Counted from the stretch's first letter, positions 35,712 to 44,339 are shown. The stretch is DNA of 64,000 bases from Streptomyces ficellus (GCF_009739905.1 NZ_CP034279.1:124001-188000); one strand, 5' to 3'. Translations and numbers: made by a program. Notes: a model not told the origin generated them from the sequence alone.

Positions 35712-35912
35712 ATGTACCTCCGTGCCACCGCCGTGGCCGCGGCCACCGGCGTGCTGCTCGCCGCCGGGGCCGCCACCGCCGTCGCGGCCGGACACGAAAC
35801 CGCTCCCGGTACGGACGGCCGTACCGGGAGCGGCGGTGTCGCCGTCGTCAAGAACGACCGGCTGACACCGTCATCCGTCGTGCGCTACGTGCTGGACGCG
35901 GACGAGGCCTGA
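35712..35912 (+). CDS. Small secreted peptide, unknown function
   Basis: A 66-residue protein with a signal peptide (MYLRATAVAAATGVLLAAGA, cleavage after AVAAG) and a ~40-residue mature part ending RYVLDADEA. GAGAGGGG lies 5 nt upstream. Its last 28 bp overlap the 3' end of the convergent SulP transporter gene. Codon bias and signal peptide support a real gene; role unknown. Confidence 0.55.
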   Translation: MYLRATAVAAATGVLLAAGAATAVAAGHETAPGTDGRTGSGGVAVVKNDRLTPSSVVRYVLDADEA

Positions 35913-37390
35913 GCCGGGACCTCTTCGGGGTGCAGCATCCGCACCGGTTCGGTGCCGGCGTCGTTGTGACGCAGCGCCCAGTTCTCCAGGGCGACGCGGC
36001 ACGCGTGGTCGAGGTGGCGCAGCCCGGAGAGGTCGAGCTCGATGGGCTTGTCCTTCGGGAGGTTCTCCAGCTCCTCCAGGATCCTGGGCAGCCGGAGGAA
36101 GGTCGCGTTGCCGGTGATGGTCGCGACCAGGCGGCCGCCGGTGAGTTCCCGCACCTCGACGTGGAGGTGGGACGTCTCCCAGGCGGTCTTGCACACCGCG
36201 AGCAGCAGGCCCAGCAGGACGCCCTCGAAGAGGTTGGTGACCAGGATGGCCACCGCCGTGACGACGAGGATCACGGCCTCGCCGCGGTGGTCGCGCCACA
36301 GCGGGAGCAGGTCCTTGACGGGTATGAGCTTGCAGCCGGCGTGCACCAGGACGCCGGCGAGCGCGGCGAGCGGGATGACGCCGATCGCGGCGGGCAGCAG
36401 TGCGGCGAACAGCAGCAGCCACACTCCGTGCAGGACGCGCGAGAGTGACGTGCGTGCCCCGGCCTGTACGTTGGCGGCGCTGCGGACGATGACGGCCGTC
36501 ATGGGCAGGGCGCCGAGCGCCCCGCAGACGGTGTTGCCGATGCCCTGGGCCATCAGCTCCTTGTCGTAGTCGGTGCGCGGCCCGTCGTGCATGCGGTCGA
36601 CGGCGGCCGCGCTGAACAGGGACTCGGCCGAGGCGATGAGCGTGAAGGCGAGGACGGTGCCGAGCGCCGCCACGGTGGCGAGCCCGCCGAACTCCCCGAG
36701 GGAGGGCGGCTGGATCGCCTCGAGCAGGCCCTGGACCTCGACCTTGGCGATGGGCAGGCCGCACAGGGCGGTCACGGCGGTGGCCAGGGCGACGGCCACC
36801 AGCGGGCCGGGGACGACCCGGGCGCGGGCCGGAAGGCGTGGCCACAGGACGAGCACGGCGACGGTTCCCGCACCGACGAGGAAGGCGGTGAGGGCCGTAC
36901 CGCCGGAGAAGAGGGAGCCGGCCAGCGCGGGCAGCCCGGCGAGCTTGCCGAGGCCGCCGGACGGCTGTGCGGTGTCGGCCATCGCGTACACCTGGCCGAG
37001 GACGAGGACCAGGCCGATTCCGGCGAGCATGCCCTGGACGACGGCGACGGAGATGGCACGGAACCAGCGGCCGAACCCGAGTGCGCCGAGGAGCAGTTGG
37101 AGCAGCCCGGATATGAGCACGATGGCTCCCAGGGCGGCCAGGCCGAATTCCTGGACGGCCTCGTACACCAGGACGGTCAGGCCCGCGGCGGGGCCGCTGA
37201 CCTGGAGGGAGCTTCCGGGCAGGCAGCCCACGACGATGCCGCCGACGATGCCGGTGATCAGCCCGAGTTCGGCGGGTACGCCGGAGGCGACGGCCACGCC
37301 CACGCACAGGGGCAGGGCGACGAGGAAGACGACGAGCGACGCGAGTATGTCGCGGCGCAGCACGGTGCGGTCCTTCAACGGGGAGAACAT
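35885..37390 (-). CDS. SulP anion transporter with STAS domain
   Basis: A 501-residue SulP/SLC26-family transporter: 10-12 membrane helices (residues ~15-400) with LVVFLVALPLCVGVAVASGVPAE, GIVGGIVVGCLPGSSLQVSGPAAG and an STAS domain (~410-490; IELDLSGLRHLDHACRVALE). The adjacent, same-strand beta-carbonic anhydrase (84 bp upstream) points to bicarbonate as substrate, as in cyanobacterial BicA-type pairs; sulfate cannot be excluded. The ATG at 37390 is the natural start. Confidence 0.88.
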   Translation of the reverse strand: MFSPLKDRTVLRRDILASLVVFLVALPLCVGVAVASGVPAELGLITGIVGGIVVGCLPGSSLQVSGPAAGLTVLVYEAVQEFGLAALGAIVLISGLLQLLLGALGFGRWFRAISVAVVQGMLAGIGLVLVLGQVYAMADTAQPSGGLGKLAGLPALAGSLFSGGTALTAFLVGAGTVAVLVLWPRLPARARVVPGPLVAVALATAVTALCGLPIAKVEVQGLLEAIQPPSLGEFGGLATVAALGTVLAFTLIASAESLFSAAAVDRMHDGPRTDYDKELMAQGIGNTVCGALGALPMTAVIVRSAANVQAGARTSLSRVLHGVWLLLFAALLPAAIGVIPLAALAGVLVHAGCKLIPVKDLLPLWRDHRGEAVILVVTAVAILVTNLFEGVLLGLLLAVCKTAWETSHLHVEVRELTGGRLVATITGNATFLRLPRILEELENLPKDKPIELDLSGLRHLDHACRVALENWALRHNDAGTEPVRMLHPEEVPAQASSASST

Positions 37391-37474
37391 GAGGGTGGGG
37401 TCCCTGGGGATGCGGTCCGCCGCCCCGGCGGGGGCGGCGGACGGACGGAGGGGGGAGGAGAGTGCTCGGCCCCG

Positions 37475-38059
37475 TCACAGGGGCACGAACTCGCCCTCCG
37501 GCTCCGGCCGGTACGCACTCACCGCACCGGTGTCGATCTCGTAGTACCAGGCGTGCAGCGTCAGTTGACCGTCGGCGAGGAGTTCGCGCACGGCGGGGTG
37601 GCCGCGGAGCGCGTCGAGCTGCGCCACCGCGTGGCGGCGCACCGCCCCGGCGAGGTCGGGGGCAGCGGGCGGCTCGGGCACGGAGTGGTCGAGCCAGCCG
37701 CGCACGGCGGGAAGGGCGGAGAGGTCGTCGCCGCGCACGAGCGCGCCCACGGCTCCGCAGTGGGAGTGCCCGCACACGACGATGTCGCGGACACCGAGGA
37801 CGCGCACGGCGTACTCGACGGTGGCGGCCTCGGCGCTCGGCCGGGCCTCGTCGTACCGGGGGACCACGTTGCCGGCGGTGCGCAGCTCGAAGAGCTCGCC
37901 CGGTCGGGCACCCGTGATGAGTGAGGGGATCACGCGGGAGTCGGAACAGGTGATGAACAGCGCCTGGGGGGACTGTCCGGCGGCGAGATCGCGGAACTCC
38001 TGCGGCTGTTGGGCGACGCGGGTCCGGAACGCACGGGCGTTGTCGATCAGGGACTTCAT
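37475..38059 (-). CDS. Beta-class carbonic anhydrase
   Basis: A 194-residue zinc enzyme interconverting CO2 and bicarbonate. Zinc ligands: Cys in LFITCSDSRV (with the Asp-Arg dyad), His and Cys in VCGHSHCGAV. Other conserved blocks: LRTAGNVVP, TVEYAVRVLGV. It precedes the SulP gene on the same strand and is probably co-transcribed, providing or consuming bicarbonate at the membrane. GGAGG lies 13 nt upstream of the ATG. Confidence 0.93.
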   Translation of the reverse strand: MKSLIDNARAFRTRVAQQPQEFRDLAAGQSPQALFITCSDSRVIPSLITGARPGELFELRTAGNVVPRYDEARPSAEAATVEYAVRVLGVRDIVVCGHSHCGAVGALVRGDDLSALPAVRGWLDHSVPEPPAAPDLAGAVRRHAVAQLDALRGHPAVRELLADGQLTLHAWYYEIDTGAVSAYRPEPEGEFVPL

Positions 38060-38602
38060 GGCGGCCTGCCTCCTGCGCTCCGGGTTTGGGGCCGGGACGC
38101 GGTGTGGTCGGGTCATTGTCGGTTGTCGTGTGGGGGGTGTCGTCGACGACGGCCACGGGGTCTCCGCGGTGCTGCGGAGCACGGCACCGTGGTGGGTGCG
38201 ACAACGATCATGCACAGCAGCAGCCTTCGTCAACTTTGCCAGAACATTACCTTCAGGTGAAAGGTCCTTTTGAGTCGGCACGCCGGGACGGGCAGGCCGG
38301 ATCACAGCGCTCCGCGTTGCCGCCATGTTTCGGACGTGTTGCGCGACGGCCACACGAACGTTTCCACGCATGGTGCACGTTTGAACCATTCATCACACAC
38401 CACAACACCCTGATGAACGAGGGGATCACGGGACCGCTCACGGCGTTTCGGGAATGGGTTCGCGTCAGCGCTTGAATAACTGACCAAACTGAAAAGCGTC
38501 GCTGAATGTGCGTCAACAGGGCGGGCACGGCAATGTGACTGCCGCACACCGCACCAAGACGAACCCGAAACGAACCCAAAACGAACGGAAAGGTTTCCTG
38601 TC
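38060..38602. other. Long divergent intergenic region
   Basis: About 540 bp between the divergent carbonic anhydrase and subtilisin inhibitor genes, lower in GC than the surroundings (especially 38200-38260 and 38380-38600). A possible promoter for the anhydrase is TTGACG with CATGAT about 15 bp downstream on the minus strand (around 38205-38235). The half next to the inhibitor is A-rich, with no convincing operator or small ORF. Confidence 0.45.
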
Positions 38603-39040
38603 ATGCGGACACTGGTAAGGCGCGCCGTCATTTGCGGTCTGGCCACGGCGGGGGTCCTCGGACCCGTGACCGTCCCGGCGGCCGCCGCGGAGGCCGCCGC
38701 GCCCGCGCCGCGGCTCTACGCACCCACGGCCCTGGTGCTGACGGTCGCCCAGGGCGAGACCGCCGCCACCGCCGTACCCCTGCGAGCGGTCACGCTCACG
38801 TGCAGCCCCAAGGCCGGCGGATCGCACCCGGCGCCCGAACAGGCCTGTGGCGAACTGCGGGCCGCCCGGGGCAGCTTCGACAATCTGGGGGACGACACGG
38901 CCCGGCCCTGCGTCAAGATCTGGGACCCGGTCGTCGTCACCGCGCAGGGAATATGGGAAGGCCAGCGCGTCAACTTCGAGAAGACGTACGGCAATTCCTG
39001 CATGTTGCAGGCCGAGGGTTCGAGCGTGTTCTCCTTCTGA
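38603..39040 (+). CDS. Streptomyces subtilisin inhibitor (SSI) family protein
   Basis: A 145-residue secreted protease inhibitor. Signal peptide (1-~30, cleavage near AAAAEA), then the SSI domain: LYAPTALVLTVAQGETAAT, LTCSPKAGGSHPAPEQACGEL, PCVKIWDPVVVTAQGIW, NSCMLQAEGSSVFSF. Four Cys form the two conserved disulfides. The reactive bond by alignment with SSI (C-P-M-V-Y-D-P) lies in C-V-K-I-W-D-P, so P1 is Lys, favouring inhibition of trypsin-like and subtilisin-type proteases. Two exported proteases are not next to it; targets are probably secreted Streptomyces proteases. Confidence 0.92.
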   Translation: MRTLVRRAVICGLATAGVLGPVTVPAAAAEAAAPAPRLYAPTALVLTVAQGETAATAVPLRAVTLTCSPKAGGSHPAPEQACGELRAARGSFDNLGDDTARPCVKIWDPVVVTAQGIWEGQRVNFEKTYGNSCMLQAEGSSVFSF

Positions 39041-39076
39041 TCCACGGCCCCGCCGGTCCCCGCGCACCGCGAGAGC

Positions 39077-39115
39077 CGAGGCCCGCACGGTCCACCACGG
39101 ACCGTGCGGGCCTCG
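39077..39115. terminator. Bidirectional hairpin terminator
   Basis: Perfect 17-bp stem with a 5-nt ACCAC loop between the convergent SSI and DUF2382 genes. Confidence 0.8.
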
Positions 39116-39186
39116 TCGCGTCCATCCGGCTCATCCTGGCTGCGCTCGCGATCGCTCGCGGTCGTATACGACGTGCGTGGCGAGGA

Positions 39187-40062
39187 TCAGCGGTCGCGGG
39201 GGGTTTCGTCGTCGGGCAGCTCGGCCTCGATCCGCTCCTTGCGGACCTGCCCGCGAACGGTCTCCTCGTCGGTGACCTCCTCGGCGCGCAGCCGCACCCG
39301 CTCCACCGGAGTGGCCCTGGTCTCCACCACGGCCTCCTCCGCGTGCAGCGTCACCTCGTGCTCGGACTCGGTGATCTCCGGCCCGGACAGCGCCGCGTCG
39401 CGGTTGGCGTCCGTGACCGGCTCGCGCTCCAGGACGACCTCCTCGTGCCGCAACGGGACGGTCTGCTCGACCTCCTCGGTCACGACGTACTTGCGCAGCC
39501 GGGCCCTGCCGCTCTCGCGCTGCTCCACTCCGACGTGCATCTCCTCCTCGGAGCGGGTCATGGCGTCGTCGGTGCGGCCACCCGCGGCGCGTGCGGTGCC
39601 CGCGTCACCCGCGGTCCCGGCAGCACCCACGGTCCCGGCCGCACCCGCGGCCCCGGCTGCACCCGCGGTGCCCGCCGCCGCGGTGCCCGTCCCGCGCGCA
39701 CGGTCGTCGTCGCCGGACCGGTCGCCGCCCTCCAGCGTGCCGTCCCAACGGATGCCGTAGTACTCGTAGAGCCGCCGCTCCTCCACGGCCGACAGGTGGC
39801 CGCCCGCGTCGACGTCGACGTTCGGGGCCTCCTTGACCTTGCCCTTGGGGTACGGCACCTCCAGGTGGTCCTCGACCACGCTCGCGTCGTGGATGGGCAC
39901 GAACGACTCGCCCGAGCCGAAGAATCCGGTCTTGACGCTGACCCAGTCGGGCCGGCCCGTCACATCGTCGACGAACACGTGCTTGGCCTCGCCGATCTTG
40001 TCGCCGGTCGCGTCGTACACCGGATGGTCCAGCACGTCCGGGATCTGTGCCTGCGTGATCAT
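39187..40062 (-). CDS. PRC-barrel / DUF2382 (YsnF-AvaK) stress protein
   Basis: A 291-residue protein: PRC-barrel domain at 1-75 (VLDHPVYDATGDKIGEAKHVFVDDVTGRPDWVSV), a Gly/Ala/Thr-rich hinge (~120-160, repeated G-A-A units) and a DUF2382 domain (~170-290; EEEMHVGVEQRESGRARLRKYVVTEEVEQTVPLRHEEVVLER). This architecture is typical of actinomycete stress-inducible proteins of unknown biochemical role. GGGAGG 4-9 nt upstream decides the ATG at 40062. The leader carries tandem repeats. Confidence 0.88.
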   Translation of the reverse strand: MITQAQIPDVLDHPVYDATGDKIGEAKHVFVDDVTGRPDWVSVKTGFFGSGESFVPIHDASVVEDHLEVPYPKGKVKEAPNVDVDAGGHLSAVEERRLYEYYGIRWDGTLEGGDRSGDDDRARGTGTAAAGTAGAAGAAGAAGTVGAAGTAGDAGTARAAGGRTDDAMTRSEEEMHVGVEQRESGRARLRKYVVTEEVEQTVPLRHEEVVLEREPVTDANRDAALSGPEITESEHEVTLHAEEAVVETRATPVERVRLRAEEVTDEETVRGQVRKERIEAELPDDETPRDR

Positions 40063-40079
40063 GCATCCTCCCGCGGTTC

Positions 40080-40146
40080 TCTCGTGTCGGTTCTGTCGTG
40101 TCGGTCTCTCATGTCGGTCTCTCGTGTTCGGATCTCTCGGGTCGGG
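40080..40146. repeat. Short tandem repeats in the DUF2382 leader
   Basis: Five imperfect 12-14-bp units of TCTCGTGTCGGT type, directly upstream of the ribosome binding site of the DUF2382 gene. Confidence 0.55.
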
Positions 40147-40206
40147 TGACCACCGCTTCCGGGAGGAAAACCTCTCAATCCGCTCGAAAGCGGGCATGTA
40201 TGGACC

Positions 40207-41088
40207 GTGGACCTGGAGAGCGTCACCGACGAGTTGTACGGGCTGCGTCCCGACCGCTTCACCGCCGCACGCAACGCCCGCGCGGCCGAGGCCCGCAAGG
40301 CCGGCGACCGGGCACTCGCCGACGCCGTCCGGGCGTTGCGCCGGCCCACCCTGGCGGCCTGGGTCAGCAACCTCCTCGTGCGGGAGCGACCGGAGGAGGC
40401 CCGGTCGCTGGCCGGGCTCGGGGACGGGCTGCGCCGTGCGCACCAGGACCTGGACGGCGCACGGCTCCGGGAACTCAGCCGGCAGCAGCACGTCCTGGTC
40501 ACCGCCCTCGCCCGGCAGGCGCGGCAACTGGCGGCGGACGCCGGGCAGCCGGTCGGCGAGGACGTCCAGCACGAGGTCGAGGCCACGCTGCACGCGGTCC
40601 TGGCCGACCCCGCCGCCGCGGACGAGTGGGCGTCGGGGCGGCTGGTGAAACCCCTGAGCGCCCCGGTGGGCTTCGGCGCCGCCCTCGCGGACGTCATAGC
40701 ACCGCCGCCGGAACGGCGCACCGCACGGCGCACCGCACGTCCGGCACAGGAACAGCGGGAGAAGCAGGACGAACGAGAACGGGCGAGGCGGGCACGCGAG
40801 CTGCGCGAGGAACTCCGGCTCGCCGAGAAGGAGGCCCACGCCCGCGAGGAGGACCGGGACCGGGCCGCCGCGGACGAGGAACACGCCGAGGCGGAGCTGC
40901 GGGAGGCCGCCGAGCGGGTGGAGGCGCTGACCGGGGAGCTCAAGGAGGCCGAGCGGCTGCGGCGGACGGCGGACGAACGGGTACGCACCGCTCGGCAGCG
41001 GTCCCACGACGCCGAGCGGGCGGCGCGCGAAGCCGGACGTCGCGCCCGGGAGGCGGCTGCCCGCGCAAAGGGGGCGCCGGGGAAGTGA
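40207..41088 (+). CDS. Coiled-coil protein, unknown function
   Basis: A 293-residue protein. Residues 1-150 are helical (LESVTDELYGLRPDRFTAARNARAAEARKAG, LAAWVSNLLVRERPEE), and residues ~175-290 form a highly charged, continuous coiled coil (Glu/Arg/Ala heptads) ending in a basic tail. No membrane helix or enzyme motif. It is conserved-looking in actinomycetes, but I recognise no function. GTG start at 40207. A weak 7-bp hairpin follows its stop (41099-41117). Confidence 0.65.
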   Translation: MDLESVTDELYGLRPDRFTAARNARAAEARKAGDRALADAVRALRRPTLAAWVSNLLVRERPEEARSLAGLGDGLRRAHQDLDGARLRELSRQQHVLVTALARQARQLAADAGQPVGEDVQHEVEATLHAVLADPAAADEWASGRLVKPLSAPVGFGAALADVIAPPPERRTARRTARPAQEQREKQDERERARRARELREELRLAEKEAHAREEDRDRAAADEEHAEAELREAAERVEALTGELKEAERLRRTADERVRTARQRSHDAERAAREAGRRAREAAARAKGAPGK

Positions 41089-41149
41089 ACGAAGTGAACG
41101 GCGGCCTGTCGCCGCCGACCGCGTCCGTGAGGCCGCCCTCAGTCCGCCG

Positions 41150-42841
41150 TCACGGCCGCTCCTGGGCTTCGTACGCGGGCGTGGGGCGGAAACCCCGTCC
41201 CGCGAGGGCCGTCTGGGCGCGGGTGAGCGCCCGGCGCAGGGGGCGGGAGCTGCGCAGGGCCGCGCGGGCCGCGTTGGCACCGGGCGCGCCGTGCACGCCG
41301 CCTCCCGGGTGGGCGCCGGCCGAGGCGAGGTAGAGGCCCTCCACCGGGGTCTCGGGGCGGCCCGTGCCGGGCACCGGGCGGAAGAAGAGCTGTTGGTGCA
41401 TCGCCGTGGTGCCGCCGTTGATGGCGCCGCCGCGCAGGTTGGCGTTCATCGCTTCGAGCGTCGGCGGGGCGAGGATCCGGCGGGCGAGGATACGGGAGCG
41501 GAAGCCGGGGGCGAACCGTTCGACCTGGGCCTCGACGCGGTCGGCGAACACCTCCTGCTCGCGCTGGTCCCAGGAGCCGGTGATGCCCGCGTCGCCCGCG
41601 TCGCCCCCCACCCGGTGGGGCACGTGCGTGTAGGCCCAGGCCGACTCGGTGCCCGCGGGTGAGCGGGACGCGTCGGCGGCGGTCATCTGCCCGAACAACA
41701 GGAACGGCCGGTCGGGCACCTCGCGCATGGACAGCTGCGCCGAGAACCGGGTGAGTTCGTCCAGACCGTCGGCCACGTGTACGGTCCCGGCGGTGGCCGC
41801 CGGTTCACCGGCCGCCCAGGGGACGGGGCCCGACAGCGCCCAGTCGAGCTTGAAGGTGGCCCAGTCCCACTGGAAGCGCCGCAGGTCGTCCAGGAGTCGC
41901 GGGGGCAGGTGCTGGGGGGCGACGAGCTCCCCGTACAGGGCGGGTACGGACACGTCGGCGAGGACGGCGCGGTTCACCGGGACCGTCTCGCCGCCCGCCG
42001 TGCGGACCGCCACCGCCCGTCCGGCGCGGACCGTCACCTCCACGACCCGCTCCCCGCAGCGCACCACGCCGCCGCGGCGCTCGAGGCGGCGCACCAGGGC
42101 GTCGACGAGCGCTCCGGCTCCGCCGAGGGGTACGGGAAATCCGTGCGACTGGCCCAGCATGGACATCAGCCAGCCGAAGCCTCCGCTGCCCGCCGCCTCG
42201 GGGGCGAGGTCGGCGTGCAGGGCGTTGCCGGCCAGCAGGAGCCTGCCGCCCTCGCCGCGGAACTCCTCCTCCGCCAGGCGCCGTACGGGCAGCACCATCA
42301 TGCGGGCGAGCCGCAGGCCGCCGGCCGCGCGCAGCCGGGCGGCCAGCCGGGCCGTGGGGCGCACCGGCGGGAAGGGCGTGAACAGGGCGTCGACGATGTC
42401 GGGGCCGAGCCGGTCCCAGATGTCGCAGAGGTGGTCCCAGGCGAGTGCGTCCCCGGGCGCGAACGTCTCGAGGCCGGCCGCGGTCGCCGCACGGTCGCGC
42501 TCCAGCACCGCGCACCGCCCGTCCGTCAGGGGGTGGGCCAGGACGCGGGGGGCGTGGCTCCAGCACAGGCCCTCCTCGTGGAGCGCGAGCCGGGCCACTA
42601 TGGGAGAAGCGGCGGCCAGCGGGTAGAACGCGCTGCACACGTCGCTGATGTAGTCCGGGTGGACGCCCCGGTCGCTGCGGACGGCTCCGCCGGGCTCGTC
42701 GTGCGCTTCGAGGACCTCGACCGACCAGCCGGCGTCGGCGAGAAGGTTGGCCGCCACCAGTCCGTTGGGGCCCGCGCCGATGACCACGGCGTCCGGCACG
42801 GTGTCGGGCGCCGCGCCCGGGACGACGGGGCCGGAGATCAC
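41150..42841 (-). CDS. FAD-dependent oxidoreductase of the phytoene desaturase type
   Basis: A 563-residue flavoprotein. Rossmann dinucleotide-binding motif at residues 18-45 (DAVVIGAGPNGLVAANLLADAGWSVEVLEAHDEPGG), LGGAGALVDALVRRLERRGG, and the C-terminal FAD block GLYLASAGAHPGGGVHGAPGANAA. The pattern matches the CrtI/all-trans-retinol saturase-like branch, but no carotenoid gene is adjacent, so the substrate is open. GTG at 42841 overlaps the stop of the upstream START-like gene (GTGA), so the two are translationally coupled. Confidence 0.87.
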   Translation of the reverse strand: MISGPVVPGAAPDTVPDAVVIGAGPNGLVAANLLADAGWSVEVLEAHDEPGGAVRSDRGVHPDYISDVCSAFYPLAAASPIVARLALHEEGLCWSHAPRVLAHPLTDGRCAVLERDRAATAAGLETFAPGDALAWDHLCDIWDRLGPDIVDALFTPFPPVRPTARLAARLRAAGGLRLARMMVLPVRRLAEEEFRGEGGRLLLAGNALHADLAPEAAGSGGFGWLMSMLGQSHGFPVPLGGAGALVDALVRRLERRGGVVRCGERVVEVTVRAGRAVAVRTAGGETVPVNRAVLADVSVPALYGELVAPQHLPPRLLDDLRRFQWDWATFKLDWALSGPVPWAAGEPAATAGTVHVADGLDELTRFSAQLSMREVPDRPFLLFGQMTAADASRSPAGTESAWAYTHVPHRVGGDAGDAGITGSWDQREQEVFADRVEAQVERFAPGFRSRILARRILAPPTLEAMNANLRGGAINGGTTAMHQQLFFRPVPGTGRPETPVEGLYLASAGAHPGGGVHGAPGANAARAALRSSRPLRRALTRAQTALAGRGFRPTPAYEAQERP

Positions 42842-43275
42842 CGGGGCTCCCCCTCGACCGCATCGGCGAGGCGGCGGAGCATGGAGCGGTGGCGCAGCTG
42901 GACGAGGGCGTCGACCGCCGTGTTGTGCAGGAACCCGCCGGGCCCGCGCAGCGGGTGTTCGTCGACGACGACGAGCGTCTCGTCGCCCCAGGGGCGTACC
43001 TCGATGGCGATCCGCGCGGTGCCGAGGGCGCCGCTCTTGGCCTCCAGCTCCAGGCGCCGGGGCGGCTCGTACAGCCGGACGACGGTCTCGCCGTGGACGG
43101 TGCGCGGCCCGAGGTTCACGGAGTACTCGAGGACGGAGCCCGTCTTCGGCCAGTCGCCGGACTTGTGCCGGGACGAGGACGTACCCACGACCCACTCGCC
43201 GTACCGGGACGCGTCCGCGAGGACGGCCCACACTGCCTCGGGGGGCCTGCTGATCAACTGGTGCCGTACGGCCAT
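42838..43275 (-). CDS. SRPBCC (polyketide cyclase-like) protein
   Basis: A 145-residue START-like protein: HQLISRPPEAVWAVLADASRYGEWVVGTSS at the N-terminus, beta sheet (TVVRLYEPPRRLELEAKSG) and C-terminal helix (DALVQLRHRSMLRRLAD). A ligand-binding cavity protein. Coupling by a 4-bp overlap to the FAD oxidoreductase suggests that it binds or delivers the oxidoreductase's hydrophobic substrate (inference). A 12-bp palindrome lies 39 bp upstream. Confidence 0.85.
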   Translation of the reverse strand: MAVRHQLISRPPEAVWAVLADASRYGEWVVGTSSSRHKSGDWPKTGSVLEYSVNLGPRTVHGETVVRLYEPPRRLELEAKSGALGTARIAIEVRPWGDETLVVVDEHPLRGPGGFLHNTAVDALVQLRHRSMLRRLADAVEGEPR

Positions 43276-43360
43276 GGACGCCTCCGGTCCGCCTGTCGGG
43301 GAACGAACGTCGGGCGGGTACCCGCATGCGGCCGGGGTGAACGCCCCGCCCCAAGCGGTC

Positions 43361-44038
43361 TCAGTGCGGGGCGGAGGCGTCCTGGGCGGCCAGGGTCTCC
43401 CAGAACATCGCTTCGTACGCCTGGAGCAGCCGGCCGTAGCGGAGGGCCCGCGCCATGGTGACGTGTCCGGCGTCGAGGCCCTCCTGCACGGCGGCCACGG
43501 CCTGGTCCTTGAGGGCGGGCGCGGGGAGGGCGAAGAAGTCGAAGAAGCCGCACGCCTCGTCGGCGAAGCCGTACCGCGCGCGCAACGCCGCGGCGATGGT
43601 CGCGCAGTAGGTGCCCCACGCGGAGAAGTTGGCGTACAGCGCGACGGCGACGTCAGCCGGGTCGCCGTTGAGAGCGAGCCAGGAGACGTACGCCGGGAAC
43701 GCCTGGCAACCGGGCATGGGTTCGTACGCCTCGGTCGTCACCTCGTCCAGTCCGCAGCCGCGCAGCGTCGCCCCGAGGCGGTCCAGGGCCAGGGCCTCGC
43801 CCTCGGCCATGGTGGCGAACAGTTCGGCGCCCTCGGGGCGGTCGGTGGCGCGGACGGCCAGGTGCTGGAAGGAGCGGCGGTCGGCGGCGACGATGTGGCG
43901 CTGCTCCAGGGCCAGGGTGCCGAGGACGATGCGGCTCGCCGTGCCGGCGGCGATGGCGGCCACGAGCCGGTTGGTCCCCTGCTGGGGGGCGAGGGCCTGC
44001 GCGGTGGCTGCGAGAAGTTCCCGGGCCTGCTGCGTCAT
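43361..44038 (-). CDS. TenA/thiaminase II-like (heme-oxygenase fold) protein
   Basis: A 225-residue all-helical protein resembling TenA/PqqC: LEQRHIVAADRRSFQHLA, AYEPMPGCQAFPAYVSWLALN, ADVAVALYANFSAWGTYCATIAAALR, GFADEACGFFDFFA. TenA enzymes hydrolyse thiamine breakdown products, but the key Cys and Tyr residues of true thiaminase II are not certain here, so it may belong to a divergent subfamily. It precedes the START-like/oxidoreductase pair on the same strand, 85 bp upstream. Confidence 0.75.
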   Translation of the reverse strand: MTQQARELLAATAQALAPQQGTNRLVAAIAAGTASRIVLGTLALEQRHIVAADRRSFQHLAVRATDRPEGAELFATMAEGEALALDRLGATLRGCGLDEVTTEAYEPMPGCQAFPAYVSWLALNGDPADVAVALYANFSAWGTYCATIAAALRARYGFADEACGFFDFFALPAPALKDQAVAAVQEGLDAGHVTMARALRYGRLLQAYEAMFWETLAAQDASAPH

Positions 44039-44339
44039 CGCGGCGCTCCTTGGGCTCTGCGTCCGGCTCTGCGTCGTGTGGGACCAGCGTCGCACGGGCG
44101 GTGCGGCGGGGCCGGGCGGAGGCGGGACGGGGACGAGCGGGGCCGGGACGGGGACGACGGAGCCCCGGCTGGACGGGGGGAAGCCAGCCGGGGCCGCACG
44201 CCGTGGTCGCGGAGGGCGGTCGCCTCGGCGTGATGCCGGGGACGCGGGCCCCTGCGCAACCACATACGGATGAACGGTCAACCAAACCGGGGTGTTCCCG
44301 GTGCGGCCCGCCTGTGGCTCACCTCACCCGCGACTGCCG
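44039..44339. other. Intergenic region with hairpin
   Basis: About 300 bp between the TenA-like start and the deacetylase stop. It contains short GGGACGGGGACGA direct repeats (44120-44160) and a strong hairpin (44162-44194), but no gene. Confidence 0.5.
44162..44194 (-). terminator. Hairpin terminator downstream of the deacetylase
   Basis: Perfect 11-bp stem (GCCCCGGCTGG / CCAGCCGGGGC) with an 11-nt loop, about 145 bp after the deacetylase stop. Confidence 0.5.

Noticed and set aside
41150..43275. Carotenoid biosynthesis cluster
   Set aside because: Only one CrtI-like oxidoreductase; no phytoene synthase, prenyl transferase or cyclase is nearby.
41777..44233. Long plus-strand open frame (818 codons) opposite the START-like/oxidoreductase region
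   Set aside because: Antisense frames stay open in very GC-rich DNA; the product is low complexity without motifs, and the opposite strand encodes recognisable proteins.
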